A stretch of 64,000 nt of DNA from Parabacteroides sp. PF5-9 (GCF_029893105.1 NZ_JARXWG010000004.1:140597-204596); one strand, 5' to 3'. Counted from the stretch's first letter, positions 37,235-46,550 are shown. Notes: generated by a model not told the origin, from the letters alone. Numbers and translations: made by a program.

Positions 37235-37873
37235 TCATGCCCCTGTTCGTTGATAGACAATCCGTTTGTCTACAACTGTATAGTGTAAAGCATTCATAGC
37301 CATCAGGTCACTTAGGATATTTCGAGCCGTATAATAATTGATATGGGCGATACGGCAGAACTGATGGATGTTGATGTGATTATGAGTGTCTAACCAGTTG
37401 AAAAGGATTTGCACCGGTTTGCTGATTTTTAATAATGTACCGTCGGGTTTATACTTCTTCTTCCAGGAGAAGATCAAAACTTCATTGGCCAGGATATTCT
37501 CATCTGCTACGCGGATATACGCTTTGTACTGATCGTTTTTATCGGGTGCCGAATGGGGTTTGTTGGGGCTGGGCGAAACATAGACTTCAAGGACGGTCTT
37601 TCCATTCAGATCCCACCGGGTAGCTTCGAAAGGAACAATCGGGCGGGTATACATTTCGGAGGCCGCTTCGATCATATAATACTCTTCTTCACTACGAACG
37701 CCGGCGATCACTCCGTTGTCTTTTACGCCAATCAAGAGGCGTCCTCCATCGGTGTTGGCAAAGGCGCTTAATGTACGGGCGATTTTTTTACTGTCGCTTA
37801 CCTCGAATTTGAAATCAAGTTGTTGATGTTCGCCTTGTCCGATCAATACTTCTATGGGATGTCTCTTTTTCAC
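37235..37873 (-). CDS. AlbA_2-domain (Schlafen-type) putative DNA-binding protein
   Basis: The protein shows an AlbA_2/divergent AAA-4-type domain (HQQLDFKFEVSDSKKIARTL, ANTDGGRLLIGVKDNG, KTVLEVYVSPS) and a winged-helix-like C-terminus (HINIHQFCRIAHINYYTARNIL). No ATG lies near the N-terminus. The only longer start is a TTG at 37897, which falls inside a TAATTTTG box, so translation may begin at the GTG at 37873; I used that. Such proteins often act as transcription factors. It is convergent with the VOC gene and divergent from kdsB, with no sign of its target. Confidence 0.75.
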   Translation of the reverse strand: MKKRHPIEVLIGQGEHQQLDFKFEVSDSKKIARTLSAFANTDGGRLLIGVKDNGVIAGVRSEEEYYMIEAASEMYTRPIVPFEATRWDLNGKTVLEVYVSPSPNKPHSAPDKNDQYKAYIRVADENILANEVLIFSWKKKYKPDGTLLKISKPVQILFNWLDTHNHINIHQFCRIAHINYYTARNILSDLMAMNALHYTVVDKRIVYQRTGA

Positions 37874-37960
37874 CTCGACAGGAGTTCTGACCGGCAAAAT
37901 TAAAATAAATACCTAACTTTGGCAATCTAAAAAAACGAAATGGCTATATAATATACACTT

Positions 37961-38704
37961 ATGAAATTTATTGGAATAATCCCGGCACGCTATGCTTCGA
38001 CACGTTTCCCTGGAAAACCGTTGGCTGATATGAAAGGTAAACCGATGATCCAACGCGTGTACGAGCAGGTCGAGAAAGTATTGGATGATGTTTGTGTGGC
38101 CACTGATGATCATCGTATAGAAGCTGTGGTCAATGGTTTTGGTGGACGTGTGGTGATGACTTCTGTTGATCATAAAACCGGAACAGATCGTTGTTATGAA
38201 GCGTACACAAAGATCGGTGGAGATTACGATGTCGTTATTAATATTCAAGGAGATGAACCCTTTATTCAACCCGAGCAGATCGATATACTGAAACAGTGTT
38301 TTAACCAGGATACTGTTCAGATAGCAACTCTGGCCAAAGCATTCGACCGCGATGGTGATTTCGAGTCGACCCTGTTTAATCCGAATATACCTAAAGTCGT
38401 CTTGAATAAGAATAGTGAAGCGATGTATTTCAGTCGTTCAATCATTCCTTATGTCAGAGGAGAAAAACATACAGAGTGGTTGAAACGGTTTGTATTTTAC
38501 AAACACATTGGCTTGTATGCTTATAGGGCAGACATATTAAGAGAATTAACCGCACTTGCGCCCACTACTCTGGAGCAGATAGAAAGCCTCGAGCAATTGA
38601 GATGGCTGGATAACGGTTATAAAATAAAAGTTGGGCTCACGGAACTGGAGACAATTGCAATCGATACTCCAGAAGATATGGAGAAAGCGCTTCAGTTGCT
38701 TTAG
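37961..38704 (+). CDS. kdsB: 3-deoxy-manno-octulosonate cytidylyltransferase
   Basis: The 247-residue enzyme begins MKFIGIIPARYASTRFPGKP, the nucleotidyltransferase signature. VATDDHRIEA, INIQGDEPFIQPEQID and FYKHIGLYAYRADIL follow. It activates Kdo to CMP-Kdo for the inner core of lipopolysaccharide. Complete length and motifs. A strong terminator follows. Confidence 0.96.
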   Translation: MKFIGIIPARYASTRFPGKPLADMKGKPMIQRVYEQVEKVLDDVCVATDDHRIEAVVNGFGGRVVMTSVDHKTGTDRCYEAYTKIGGDYDVVINIQGDEPFIQPEQIDILKQCFNQDTVQIATLAKAFDRDGDFESTLFNPNIPKVVLNKNSEAMYFSRSIIPYVRGEKHTEWLKRFVFYKHIGLYAYRADILRELTALAPTTLEQIESLEQLRWLDNGYKIKVGLTELETIAIDTPEDMEKALQLL

Positions 38705-38780
38705 TGGGATAAATAGAATCCTTTCTTTAGTTTTCTTCAAATAAAACCCTGTTATTACGCATACGTGCTATTTTAGACAT

Positions 38781-38834
38781 AAAAAGAGGTGTCTTAATCG
38801 TCCTTACAAGACGTTTAAGACACCTTTTTATTTT
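38781..38834. terminator. Bidirectional terminator after kdsB
   Basis: A long stem, with AGGTGTCTTAA pairing with TTAAGACACCT and further pairs inside, is flanked by A and T tracts. It separates kdsB from the convergent deacetylase-hydrolase gene. Confidence 0.9.
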
Positions 38835-38852
38835 GTGGGATATACTCCCGAT

Positions 38853-40700
38853 TTATTTCAGTGCCGGTAACAAATGTTTCCAGATAAGGTTGATCTCCGC
38901 TTGCATATCGCCGATATGGGCAGTGGTAACAATGACGGCATCTTGCTCGGGTAGGATGATGATGTATTGTCCATTGGCGCCATCGGCGCGGTAGGCGTTA
39001 TGCCGGCAGCGCCACATTTGGTAGCCATAGCCCTGGAGCCAGTCGCTATCTTTAGGTTTGACTTTGAGATCTTCGCGTTTGACACCTGCAGGAAGGGAGG
39101 CTATTTTAGATGTTGTTGCTTCTTCGATCCAGGATTCGGGAAGGATTTGTTTACCGTTCCATTTTCCTTTTTGCAGGAAGAGTTGTCCGAGTTTGGCCAT
39201 ATCTTCTGTCTTGACATAGAGCCCCCAGCCTCCGGTATTGATGCCTTGTGGGCTTTCCTGCCAGGTTGCTCCCACGATGCCTAATGGGCGGAAGAGACGG
39301 GGATAGAGGTAGTCGATGACTTTCTCTCCGGTGACTTTCTGAATGATGGCAGAGAGCATATAGGTTGCCAGGCTATTGTATACAAAGAGGGTACCTGGTT
39401 TATGTTCGATGGGGTAGGCGAGGAATGTTTCTACCCAGTCGGCATCTTCTGTTCGTCTGATTGCTCCTGTTGGGTCGGTGTCGTGTCCTACCGACATCGT
39501 CAATAGGTGACGGATTTCCAATTCTTGCAGATATGGTGACACTTGTGCCGGAAGTTTATCGGGGAAGAAAGAGATGACTTTATCGGTGACTTTCAGTTTC
39601 CCTTCGGTGACTGCAAATCCGATGGCTGAAGCGGTGAATGTTTTGCTTACAGAATTGAGGATATGTGTCTTTTGTGGATCACCTTCACTCATCCACTCTT
39701 CTGCGATTACCTTGCCGTGCTGGAGGATCATAATGCTATGAAGGTCTTGTCCGGATTTTTGTACGGCTTGTTTATAGTTTTCAAAAGCTCTGTTCATCTT
39801 TTTCGAGGCATCTCCCCGTGGCAAAGCTTTGAGGTGTTCATTGTAGCTGATAAGCTGGATACTCCGGTCGGTGATTGCTTTTTTTACGCGTGGGCTGGTT
39901 AACAGATCGGTCACGCCCTGACGGTCGATGGCGACATCTTCGTAGCCGATATGCCCTACGGTTTGCATTTCGGAATCGTTGTATGCGGGGTGATCGAGGA
40001 ACATATAGGTTTTACCACCTTCCAGTTTATCGAGCATTTTGATGAAAGCGGCTTCTTTTTCTGCGGAGGTTTTTTTAGGTCCGTCGTATCCGACATAGGA
40101 GAAGTTGTATTGACTCATGGCATCTTGGCGGTCGACAGCGGGCAGATTGTACTCTTCAGCCAAACGTTTGACCATTTTGACCACTTCAGGATCGAAACCG
40201 GTGGAGAGCATATGACCTGTGAGGTGACTGGCTTGTGGCATGTTTTTAAGCCCCAACTCTATCTGTGCTCTGAATTCCTGTTCTATTTCGGGAAGTTTCC
40301 ATTTGTTTTCGGTGATGGCTAATCCGGGATAGGACGCATTGGGACCCATCATGGGAAAGAAGTATCCGTCACTATCGACCAGGCTGGGGCAATGGGTGAG
40401 GGGCCGCCATTTGATGTTGTCCCATTCGCTGGTGATGGCAAGGTGTATGCCGACATCGAGTCCGGGATGTTCGCGGAGCATTTTTACAGCTTCGGGAAAC
40501 CAGGGGGTGACTACCATTACTTCGATAGAGGTCTGGATACCGTTTACATAGCCGTCGATTGCAGCAAGATTGGCTGAATGGAATGAGCCCATATCATCGG
40601 AGCGGACGATGAGCCGTGGATTGGATTGTCCGAAGATGGTGCTGTTTACGACCAGAAGTATGGCCAGACAGATCATCTTTTTGAATGTGTGTGTTTGCAT
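38853..40700 (-). CDS. ChbG/YdjC-type deacetylase fused to a class-C-type serine hydrolase
   Basis: The 615-residue protein has a signal peptide (residues 1-24) and two domains. Residues about 28-290 read as a ChbG/YdjC-type carbohydrate deacetylase, with RSDDMG (33-38), DVGIHLAIT and HLTGHM (159-164) supplying Asp and His metal ligands. From about 315 to the end is a beta-lactamase-class-C-type serine hydrolase with SVSK (350-353) as the SxxK motif and a TRPxRADGANGQY-like tail (AYRADGANGQY). The next gene encodes a close relative of this second domain. Together they could act on an acetylated glycan and a peptide or ester at the cell surface or in the periplasm, but no substrate is shown. 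Confidence 0.87.
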   Translation of the reverse strand: MQTHTFKKMICLAILLVVNSTIFGQSNPRLIVRSDDMGSFHSANLAAIDGYVNGIQTSIEVMVVTPWFPEAVKMLREHPGLDVGIHLAITSEWDNIKWRPLTHCPSLVDSDGYFFPMMGPNASYPGLAITENKWKLPEIEQEFRAQIELGLKNMPQASHLTGHMLSTGFDPEVVKMVKRLAEEYNLPAVDRQDAMSQYNFSYVGYDGPKKTSAEKEAAFIKMLDKLEGGKTYMFLDHPAYNDSEMQTVGHIGYEDVAIDRQGVTDLLTSPRVKKAITDRSIQLISYNEHLKALPRGDASKKMNRAFENYKQAVQKSGQDLHSIMILQHGKVIAEEWMSEGDPQKTHILNSVSKTFTASAIGFAVTEGKLKVTDKVISFFPDKLPAQVSPYLQELEIRHLLTMSVGHDTDPTGAIRRTEDADWVETFLAYPIEHKPGTLFVYNSLATYMLSAIIQKVTGEKVIDYLYPRLFRPLGIVGATWQESPQGINTGGWGLYVKTEDMAKLGQLFLQKGKWNGKQILPESWIEEATTSKIASLPAGVKREDLKVKPKDSDWLQGYGYQMWRCRHNAYRADGANGQYIIILPEQDAVIVTTAHIGDMQAEINLIWKHLLPALK

Positions 40701-40708
40701 TTTTTGTG

Positions 40709-42298
40709 TTATTTGGTTGTTTGTTGTTCTTTGAATTGACCTGTCAACAGGATTGGCGGGTCGGAGGGTGACATGCTGTTGGTGAGGGTGACAGTTATTT
40801 TATTGCCGGCCAATTGGCAGTCAAATGTTTCCGATCGGGCATCTGTAACATACAGGAGTGTTAATTTCAGGTTGTCTTTCGTGATCCAGCTTCCGAATCC
40901 AGCTGTTTTAAGCGGAAGTAGTCCTTCGGGATTACGCCGTGGGGAGGAGAAATAGGGTGATAATCGTTCGGTTTCTCCAAATTTCCAGGTGTCATTTCCA
41001 AAGGATAATGGGTATTGTTTGTCTATTGTTGTGAGCGTGAGTAGACAGTTTGCCTGTGCATCCAGATGAAGAGTCAGTTCGCTGATTTGCTGTTCATTCG
41101 GATTCATGGAGAACGTATAGGTGATGTTTCGTGCCGCTTCAACCTCATCATTAGTACGGGATGGGTCGGGTATTTTGAGGGAAGAGAGTTTGCTGGTCAA
41201 TAATTCGTTTGCCGCTTCATCTTTTTTGATTGGCCTATTACTGATGATAGCAGGGAGAAGGTGTTTCCAAACGAGGGAGAGTTCTTTTTGCATATCGTTG
41301 AGGGAGGCCGTGATGGCAATGACCGCATCTTGTTCGGGCAGGATGATGATAAACTGTCCGTTGGCTCCATCGGCGCGATAGGCGTTGTGGGTGCATCGCC
41401 AGATCTGGTATCCATATCCTTGTGCCCAGTCGTCGTTGCTGTTTTCATCAGGTGTCCGATCGGGTCGCTGATAGATATGTGGCGCTGTCGCTTCATCGAT
41501 CCAGTCGGCCGATAATAATTGTTTGTTGTGCCATTTTCCTTTTTGGAGGTAGAATTGTCCGAGTTTGGCCATGTCGGCTGTTTTGATGCGCATCCCCCAG
41601 CCTCCGCTGTTGATTCCTTGTGTATCGGTTTCCCACTGGATGTTTTTTATCTCTAAGGGTTCGAACAGTCGAGGGGTGAGGTAGTCGTAGGTACTTTCTC
41701 CTGTGACTTTATGGATGATTGCGGATAACATATAGGTGGCGTATGAACTATATTCAAAGGTCGTTCCGGGTTCAATCTGGATGTTGGTATCAAGGAATGA
41801 TTTGACCCAGTCGTGGTCGGTGATATAGAATGTCGGCGGCGGGGTTTGTCCTACGCTCATGGTGAGTAGGTCTTTTACCCGAAGCTCTTGCAGGTATTGT
41901 GAGGGGTTTTGAGGGGTTTTATCGGGGAAAAATGAGATCACCCGGTCTTCGACTGTGAGTAGTTGTTCTTGTACGGCAAATCCGATCGCAGTGGATGTAA
42001 ATGTTTTACTGACGGAATGCATGAGGTGGTTGGTCGTTGATCGGTAGGGGTGCCACCATCCTTCGGCGATGACTTTTCCGTGACGAAGGAACATGAGGCT
42101 GTGAAGTTCCATTTGTGCTTCAGCTTCTTCGATGAAGGTGTGTATGCCTTCCGAAGCGACGCCTTGCAGCTCAGGGGTGCTGCGGTACATACCGTCGGAA
42201 TAGTTGCTGTTGGTTAACTTGGGTTCCCGACAGGCTGTATTCAGCAGGGTAAGGGCGACCAGCGTGGCTAATAGGATTCGGATTTCAGGCCTTTTCAT
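40709..42298 (-). CDS. Class-C-type serine hydrolase, lipoprotein
   Basis: The 529-residue protein starts MKRPEIRILLATLVALTLLNTAC, a lipoprotein signal (lipobox LNTAC); I used the ATG at 42298. It has SVSK as the SxxK active-site motif (HSVSKTFTSTAIGFAVQEQ) and shares long blocks with the C-terminal half of the next gene (GYGYQIWRCTHNAYRADGA, ILPEQDAVI). The Y-x-N motif reads Y-S-S (FEYSSYATYML). It carries an extra beta-rich C-terminal domain from about residue 370. It is likely an esterase or peptidase rather than a drug-resistance beta-lactamase. It precedes the fusion gene by 8 bases, so the two are co-transcribed. Confidence 0.88.
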   Translation of the reverse strand: MKRPEIRILLATLVALTLLNTACREPKLTNSNYSDGMYRSTPELQGVASEGIHTFIEEAEAQMELHSLMFLRHGKVIAEGWWHPYRSTTNHLMHSVSKTFTSTAIGFAVQEQLLTVEDRVISFFPDKTPQNPSQYLQELRVKDLLTMSVGQTPPPTFYITDHDWVKSFLDTNIQIEPGTTFEYSSYATYMLSAIIHKVTGESTYDYLTPRLFEPLEIKNIQWETDTQGINSGGWGMRIKTADMAKLGQFYLQKGKWHNKQLLSADWIDEATAPHIYQRPDRTPDENSNDDWAQGYGYQIWRCTHNAYRADGANGQFIIILPEQDAVIAITASLNDMQKELSLVWKHLLPAIISNRPIKKDEAANELLTSKLSSLKIPDPSRTNDEVEAARNITYTFSMNPNEQQISELTLHLDAQANCLLTLTTIDKQYPLSFGNDTWKFGETERLSPYFSSPRRNPEGLLPLKTAGFGSWITKDNLKLTLLYVTDARSETFDCQLAGNKITVTLTNSMSPSDPPILLTGQFKEQQTTK

Positions 42299-42741
42299 GT
42301 GTGTGCATTTTTGATTGATAGGCAAATCTACGAAAAAACGGATATTTCAGCAACTTAGGTAACGTCGGTTCGATATAAAATCACAAGAGATGAGATGGGC
42401 TACTGTCAGAATGTCAATCTGTCAATTGAACCCATCCGTCAGTCGTCTGTCTCATTCCAATGTGAAGTATCGCTTCAAAAATGCGCTTCTCGCGCAATTC
42501 GTAACAGACAATCTGATTCTGTTTTATTGTCAATGACTCATTTTCAATAGCCCATTTCAAGTTCATCGGCATGATTCGGAAGGAGGTGTTCGAGAATCGA
42601 TCGTTTTGTTGATATTTTATTACCAGTGATAGTGCTTATATTTTGAAGAAAAGAGAAGTTAAAAAAAGAAAATTACAAGATTTTTCCCTATCTTTAAGCG
42701 CAACAAACAACTTCTTCAACAAAAGATTCAGATCACTGGAA

Positions 42742-42822
42742 AAAATCATTACAATGATTCATAAGAGACATTGTGATGATTTTAAAAATCTTCACAATAC
42801 CTTTGAAGGATCATTGCAATGA
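42742..42822. repeat. Palindromic cluster in an 800-base intergenic gap
   Basis: The 15-base arms AAAATCATTACAATG and CATTGTGATGATTTT pair with one mismatch around 12 bases. TCATTGCAATGA, a perfect 12-bp palindrome, lies 27 bases further on. They look like related operator-type sites. The rest of the gap, 42299-43100, contains no gene I can support. Confidence 0.6.
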
Positions 42823-43100
42823 AATGAGGTAAGCAACATCTTTAGACGTGAAAATGCCCGTTTTCTGAACTAAAACAGGCGAGTGGACGCTTTTGTTGGT
42901 TGCAAAAATAGGCTTATATTGTAAAATGTGATACTGAAAAGAAGAAAATGGCGACTATTTGATAATCGGATCGATCTTGTTTTGCTGATGTTGAAACGAT
43001 GCGAATCTACTGAGAATAGTAGGGGATAAATAGAGATTGAAAAAACTTGGTGGAGAGCCAGGCTTTAAACTGAATGATACGGTCTATATACGTTTTAGGG

Positions 43101-43712
43101 TTAGAATTTTTTATTCTTTTCGAGGCGTCTAAATCCGTAATAAATGAGTATTATGCAGAGAACGAGTCCGATTATTGCAGGGATAAGAATTGATTTTCCT
43201 GCTTCACCGGCGTTGTAAATACTCCAAACTATTTTTCCTGTAGCCATAAGTACAACTACGCCAAGTCCTATTATAAGGCTACGTTTCCAAAAAGCAAGTC
43301 CAAGGGCTAAGAACGAAAGAGGGATGGTTAAAATCAACAACCATTTTTTATAATCCCATTGTGCATTGAGCCAATTGATTTCAAATTGGAGAAACATTTT
43401 TACTTGTTCGCTTATTGTTTCGGGTTTGGGAAACCAGAACATACTGGTAAAAAGGCAAAAGATCGTTATTGAAATTCCCGTCCAGCTACGTTTGTATGCA
43501 AAGAAGCAAAATGGAATCAAAAAAATAGGGCGAATAAACCAACTCATCTGGTTTTGATGTCGCTCATAAAGCCAGCTTAAAAACGTTTGGTTTGTCATTG
43601 CTGTGATAATAAAAGCAATAGTCAACAACCCAAAAACAAATGCGATTGATTTGTCATATTTTGATACAAATTCTTTCCAGGATAATTGCCCATATAGTTG
43701 TTTATTCTGCAT
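43101..43712 (-). CDS. Integral membrane protein of unknown function
   Basis: The 203-residue protein begins MQNKQLYGQLSWKEFVSKYD and has about six hydrophobic segments (for example SIAFVFGLLTIAFIITAM and LLILTIPLSFLALGLAFW), ending in RRLEKNKKF. No recognisable catalytic motif is seen. It lies alone beside the truncated ATP-binding gene, overlapping its possible 5' extension on the other strand. It may belong to the chromosome or to an old insertion. Confidence 0.7.
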   Translation of the reverse strand: MQNKQLYGQLSWKEFVSKYDKSIAFVFGLLTIAFIITAMTNQTFLSWLYERHQNQMSWFIRPIFLIPFCFFAYKRSWTGISITIFCLFTSMFWFPKPETISEQVKMFLQFEINWLNAQWDYKKWLLILTIPLSFLALGLAFWKRSLIIGLGVVVLMATGKIVWSIYNAGEAGKSILIPAIIGLVLCIILIYYGFRRLEKNKKF

Positions 43713-43769
43713 AACTCCAGTTTTTACCTTGTAATAGATCTCTCAATTGTGGTCATCTCATTTACAAAT

Positions 43770-44915
43770 ATAGGACAAAAGACCAAAGAAGCAAGTTCCC
43801 CAAAACACGATCTTTGTACTCCGTATTTAGATAGCTTTGCAAATAATATCATTGATGCAATTTTTCATTCTAAAGCAACGCTTGACGATATAGATGAAGA
43901 AAAGGTTAACCTTTTTGTCAAACTGGCTCAAGCCAAAAGAGGCTTTCCAATTCCATTTACAGCAGGTATTCCCTCTATTCTTACTCATCTTGATTTAATT
44001 TCGGAAGATAATCGACTCACGAATGCTGCCATTCTGTTATTTGGCAAGAAGCCGCAGTCATTTTTTATCACTTCCGAAATCAAGTGTGCCCAATTCTATG
44101 GCAATGACATTACAAAACCCATACCTGCCTATCAGGTATATCGTGGAAATGTATTTGAACTGATTGACCAGGCTGTCGATTTTGTCATGTCAAGGATAGA
44201 TGTTCGGATAGGGACACGAGATAAAAGAACCGATGTAGATGTGGATTACGAACTTCCATTAGAGGCTGTTCGGGAGGCAATTGTAAATGCTGTAACGCAT
44301 CGCGACTATACCAGTAACGCCAGCGTTCAGGTGATGCTATTTCGCAACAGGCTGGAAGTCTGGAATCCAGGAGCATTACCTTACGGACTTACCACCGCAA
44401 AACTCCTATTGCCGCATCCTTCCGTTCCGACAAATCCGATACTCGCCAACCCAATATATTTGGCTGGCTATATCGAGAGAATGGGAACAGGAACAAGAGA
44501 TATAGTAAAGCAATGTAAGGCAATCGGATTAAGAGAACCGGAGTTTATTCAAGAAGAGAACTTTAGGGTTGTTCTTTGGCGGAAAGAAGAGCAGGATGAG
44601 GCTATAAATGAGGGTGTAAATAAGGGTATAATGGTGCAGCATGTGATTGAAGGAGAGATTGATAAAATTTGCGCCCTCATCGGTGAGGGTGTAAATGAGG
44701 GTGTAAATGAGGGTATAAAAGAAACTTTGAGAATTATATTAGATGCCCCGGGTCTTAATGCCGTAAGAATAGCAGAGAGATTAAATAAAAGTATTGCTAC
44801 TGCAGAACGCTATCTTCGCACTCTTAGAGAACATGATATTGTTGAATTCAGAGGAGCGCCCAAATCAGGTGGATATGCCTTCACCGAAAAAGTAAGAAAC
44901 ATACTGTTTAAATAA
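43770..44915 (+). pseudogene. ATP-binding AlbA/HATPase_c_4 regulator, 5'-truncated
   Basis: The frame carries the middle and C-terminal parts of a family of putative transcription regulators: a helical segment (DDIDEEKVNLFVKLAQ), then NAAILLFGKKPQSFF, an HATPase_c_4-like part (VREAIVNAVTHRDY, WNPGALPYGLT, ERMGTGTRDIVKQC), low-complexity NEG repeats and a C-terminal winged helix (LNKSIATAERYLRTLREHD). The N-terminal AlbA_2 domain seen in full-length relatives is missing. No ATG occurs in the first 160 codons, and the upstream 5' extension only overlaps the opposite gene. I read it as a broken remnant, probably of an older mobile element, though use of a rare start is not excluded. Confidence 0.72.
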
Positions 44916-44948
44916 GGAATAACTCTTAGCATACTTATTGCACCCGAG

Positions 44949-44970
44949 ATCCGTCACGAATCCGTCACGC
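44949..44970. repeat. 11-bp tandem repeat outside the first tRNA-Pro att copy
   Basis: Two adjacent 11-base units, ATCCGTCACGA and ATCCGTCACGC, lie 47 bases before the 43-bp tRNA fragment. The placement copies that of the arm-type repeats at the right end of the neighbouring element, so they may be arm sites of a different, lost integrase. Confidence 0.65.
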
Positions 44971-44973
44971 ATG

Positions 44974-45005
44974 AATAAAAAAGACTTACAATCTCTTGTA
45001 AGTCT
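44974..45005 (-). terminator. Terminator behind the tRNA-Pro fragment, copy 1
   Basis: GACTTACAA and TTGTAAGTC form a 9-bp stem, followed on the minus strand by a T-run. It sits where a terminator for the tRNA-Pro gene would be. Confidence 0.8.
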
Positions 45006-45016
45006 CTGTTAATTAG

Positions 45017-45059
45017 CCGTCGGGATGACAGGATTTGAACCTGCGACCACACGCCCCCC
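45017..45059 (-). other. att site: 3' half of tRNA-Pro, copy 1
   Basis: On the minus strand the 43 bases hold the 3' anticodon loop and stem, the variable region, a T-arm with canonical loop TTCAAAT and the acceptor end CATCCCG-A. The C-rich end encodes the G-rich anticodon loop of a GGG-type tRNA-Pro. The 5' half is absent at this point, so this is not a complete tRNA. It is the attachment-site copy at one end of the 14.7-kb element. Confidence 0.88.
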
Positions 45060-45087
45060 GGTAGGGTAAATTTGTTTTATATTTTAC

Positions 45088-45116
45088 TTGTAAATAGTTA
45101 TAAATGATTATATTTG
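45088..45116 (+). promoter_or_regulatory. Promoter of the element-1 integrase
   Basis: TTG (45088-45090) and TATATTTG (45109-45116) are 18 bases apart, 85 bases before the integrase ATG; the arm-type repeats lie between. Confidence 0.65.
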
Positions 45117-45170
45117 CACTGTATAGCAATAGGTTGCTAAAACATAGTTTTTATACCTATATTTACTAAA

Positions 45171-45192
45171 GAGTGTAAACCGAGTGTAAACC
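45171..45192. repeat. Arm-type integrase sites, left end of element 1
   Basis: Two perfect tandem copies of GAGTGTAAACC lie just before the integrase start. The same motif recurs at 59693-59714 near the right end. Confidence 0.85.
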
Positions 45193-45201
45193 GGGTTATT
45201 T

Positions 45202-46539
45202 ATGGCAAAAATATCAGTAATATTATTTCAAAGCAAAGTTTTATCCGATGGCACATATCCGGTCATGTTAAGGGTATCCAAAGGACAAGGGAATAGAAAA
45301 TATTTTTCTCTCGGCTTTTCTGCGACTACTAAACAATTTGATAACGAAAACGGCTACTTTATCCGGGATAAGCGGCTAAATCCTTCCACGTATGCAGAAG
45401 ATGAACAGGGCAAAAGAGTAGAAATAGAAGGATATGCTGTAAAAAATGACTTTATCGACAGAAAGAAGATCCGGGCAAAGGAGATTATAGATGAGTTTGA
45501 CCGTAACAATACGGATTGGACTTTCAAGATGTTTGAGCAGAAGTTTATCAATGAATCAAAAAAAGTGCTTGTGATTGACTACTTAAAACAGCACATAGAA
45601 AAACTAAAGTCAGAAAAACACTATGGTAATGCAACTGCCTATTCCCGGTTGTTAGTTCTCTTGGAATGCTTTCAGAAAGACAAGAAAGTAAAAGTTGATA
45701 GGTTGTACTTCCATGATTTCGACTACTCGGTAGTAAATAAATTCTATTTGTATCTAAAGAATGACAGAGGCGTAAAGGGGAATACTGTGAGCTACTATTT
45801 CAGAACATTGCGAGCATTGATGAATAACGCTATCAAAGACGGATGTGGAAGTAAAGAGGCGTATTGTTTCTCCAACGAATATACAGACACAAAGAAGGTA
45901 TTCCATATCGGAAAACTCAAAGAGACAACTCGAAAGCGGTTTATTCCTAAAGAGTATCTTTCCACTCTGAAAAACACGGTATTTGAGCGTGAGCCATTAG
46001 AGTATAGCCGTCGGCTGTTCCTTTTATCATTCTACCTGTATGGGTGTTCCTATGTTGATTTGGCGAAACTCAAAAAGTCAGATATAAAGAAGGCAATAAC
46101 AAAGGATGGCAAGCCAATAGAGATAATAGAATACAACCGAAGCAAAACACATAAGGACTACACAATACAGATCCGCCCGGAAATAAGGGAGCAGTTAGAT
46201 TGGTTTCGGGATAACTATTCTACTATCGGAGATTATCTGTTGCCATGCATTACAAAGAATTTGAAAGATGAGGAATTGCAGAACCATATTATCAACCGGA
46301 GAAATAAGTACAGTAAATACCTAAAGGAGATCGCAAAAGAATTGGATTTCCCGGAAGCATTATCAAAGATAAGCACCTACTATTCCCGGCATTCATATGC
46401 TATGGCCATGCTAAATAGCGGCAAGAGCATGGAAGTGATACAGCAAGCCCTTGGTCATGAGGACTTGGCTACTACTAAGATCTATTTAGATAGTTTTGAT
46501 ACGGATTATTTGGCAAACGAAAGTGATGGATTAATATAA
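45202..46539 (+). CDS. Tyrosine recombinase (integrase), element 1
   Basis: The 445-residue protein has the arm-binding N-terminal region (ILFQSKVLSDGTYPVMLRVSK), a SAM-like core-binding domain (about 105-220) and the catalytic domain. Catalytic residues visible are SRHS (R396, H397), LGH (418-419) and the nucleophile Tyr428 in KIYLDSF. The usual first Arg is replaced by Ser in YGCSYVDLAKL, as in the CTnDOT IntDOT group. It directs integration at tRNA-Pro and lies 142 bases from the left att copy. Confidence 0.95.
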   Translation: MAKISVILFQSKVLSDGTYPVMLRVSKGQGNRKYFSLGFSATTKQFDNENGYFIRDKRLNPSTYAEDEQGKRVEIEGYAVKNDFIDRKKIRAKEIIDEFDRNNTDWTFKMFEQKFINESKKVLVIDYLKQHIEKLKSEKHYGNATAYSRLLVLLECFQKDKKVKVDRLYFHDFDYSVVNKFYLYLKNDRGVKGNTVSYYFRTLRALMNNAIKDGCGSKEAYCFSNEYTDTKKVFHIGKLKETTRKRFIPKEYLSTLKNTVFEREPLEYSRRLFLLSFYLYGCSYVDLAKLKKSDIKKAITKDGKPIEIIEYNRSKTHKDYTIQIRPEIREQLDWFRDNYSTIGDYLLPCITKNLKDEELQNHIINRRNKYSKYLKEIAKELDFPEALSKISTYYSRHSYAMAMLNSGKSMEVIQQALGHEDLATTKIYLDSFDTDYLANESDGLI

Positions 46540-46550
46540 CATATCGCAAA

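Noticed and set aside
44605..44719. GGTGTAAATGAG repeats resembling the integrase arm sites
   Set aside because: They lie in frame within the ATP-binding gene and encode NEGVNEG repeats common in that family; similarity to GAGTGTAAACC is probably chance.
45017..45059. Complete tRNA-Pro gene
   Set aside because: The 5' acceptor and D-arm are missing, so it is only a 3' fragment.
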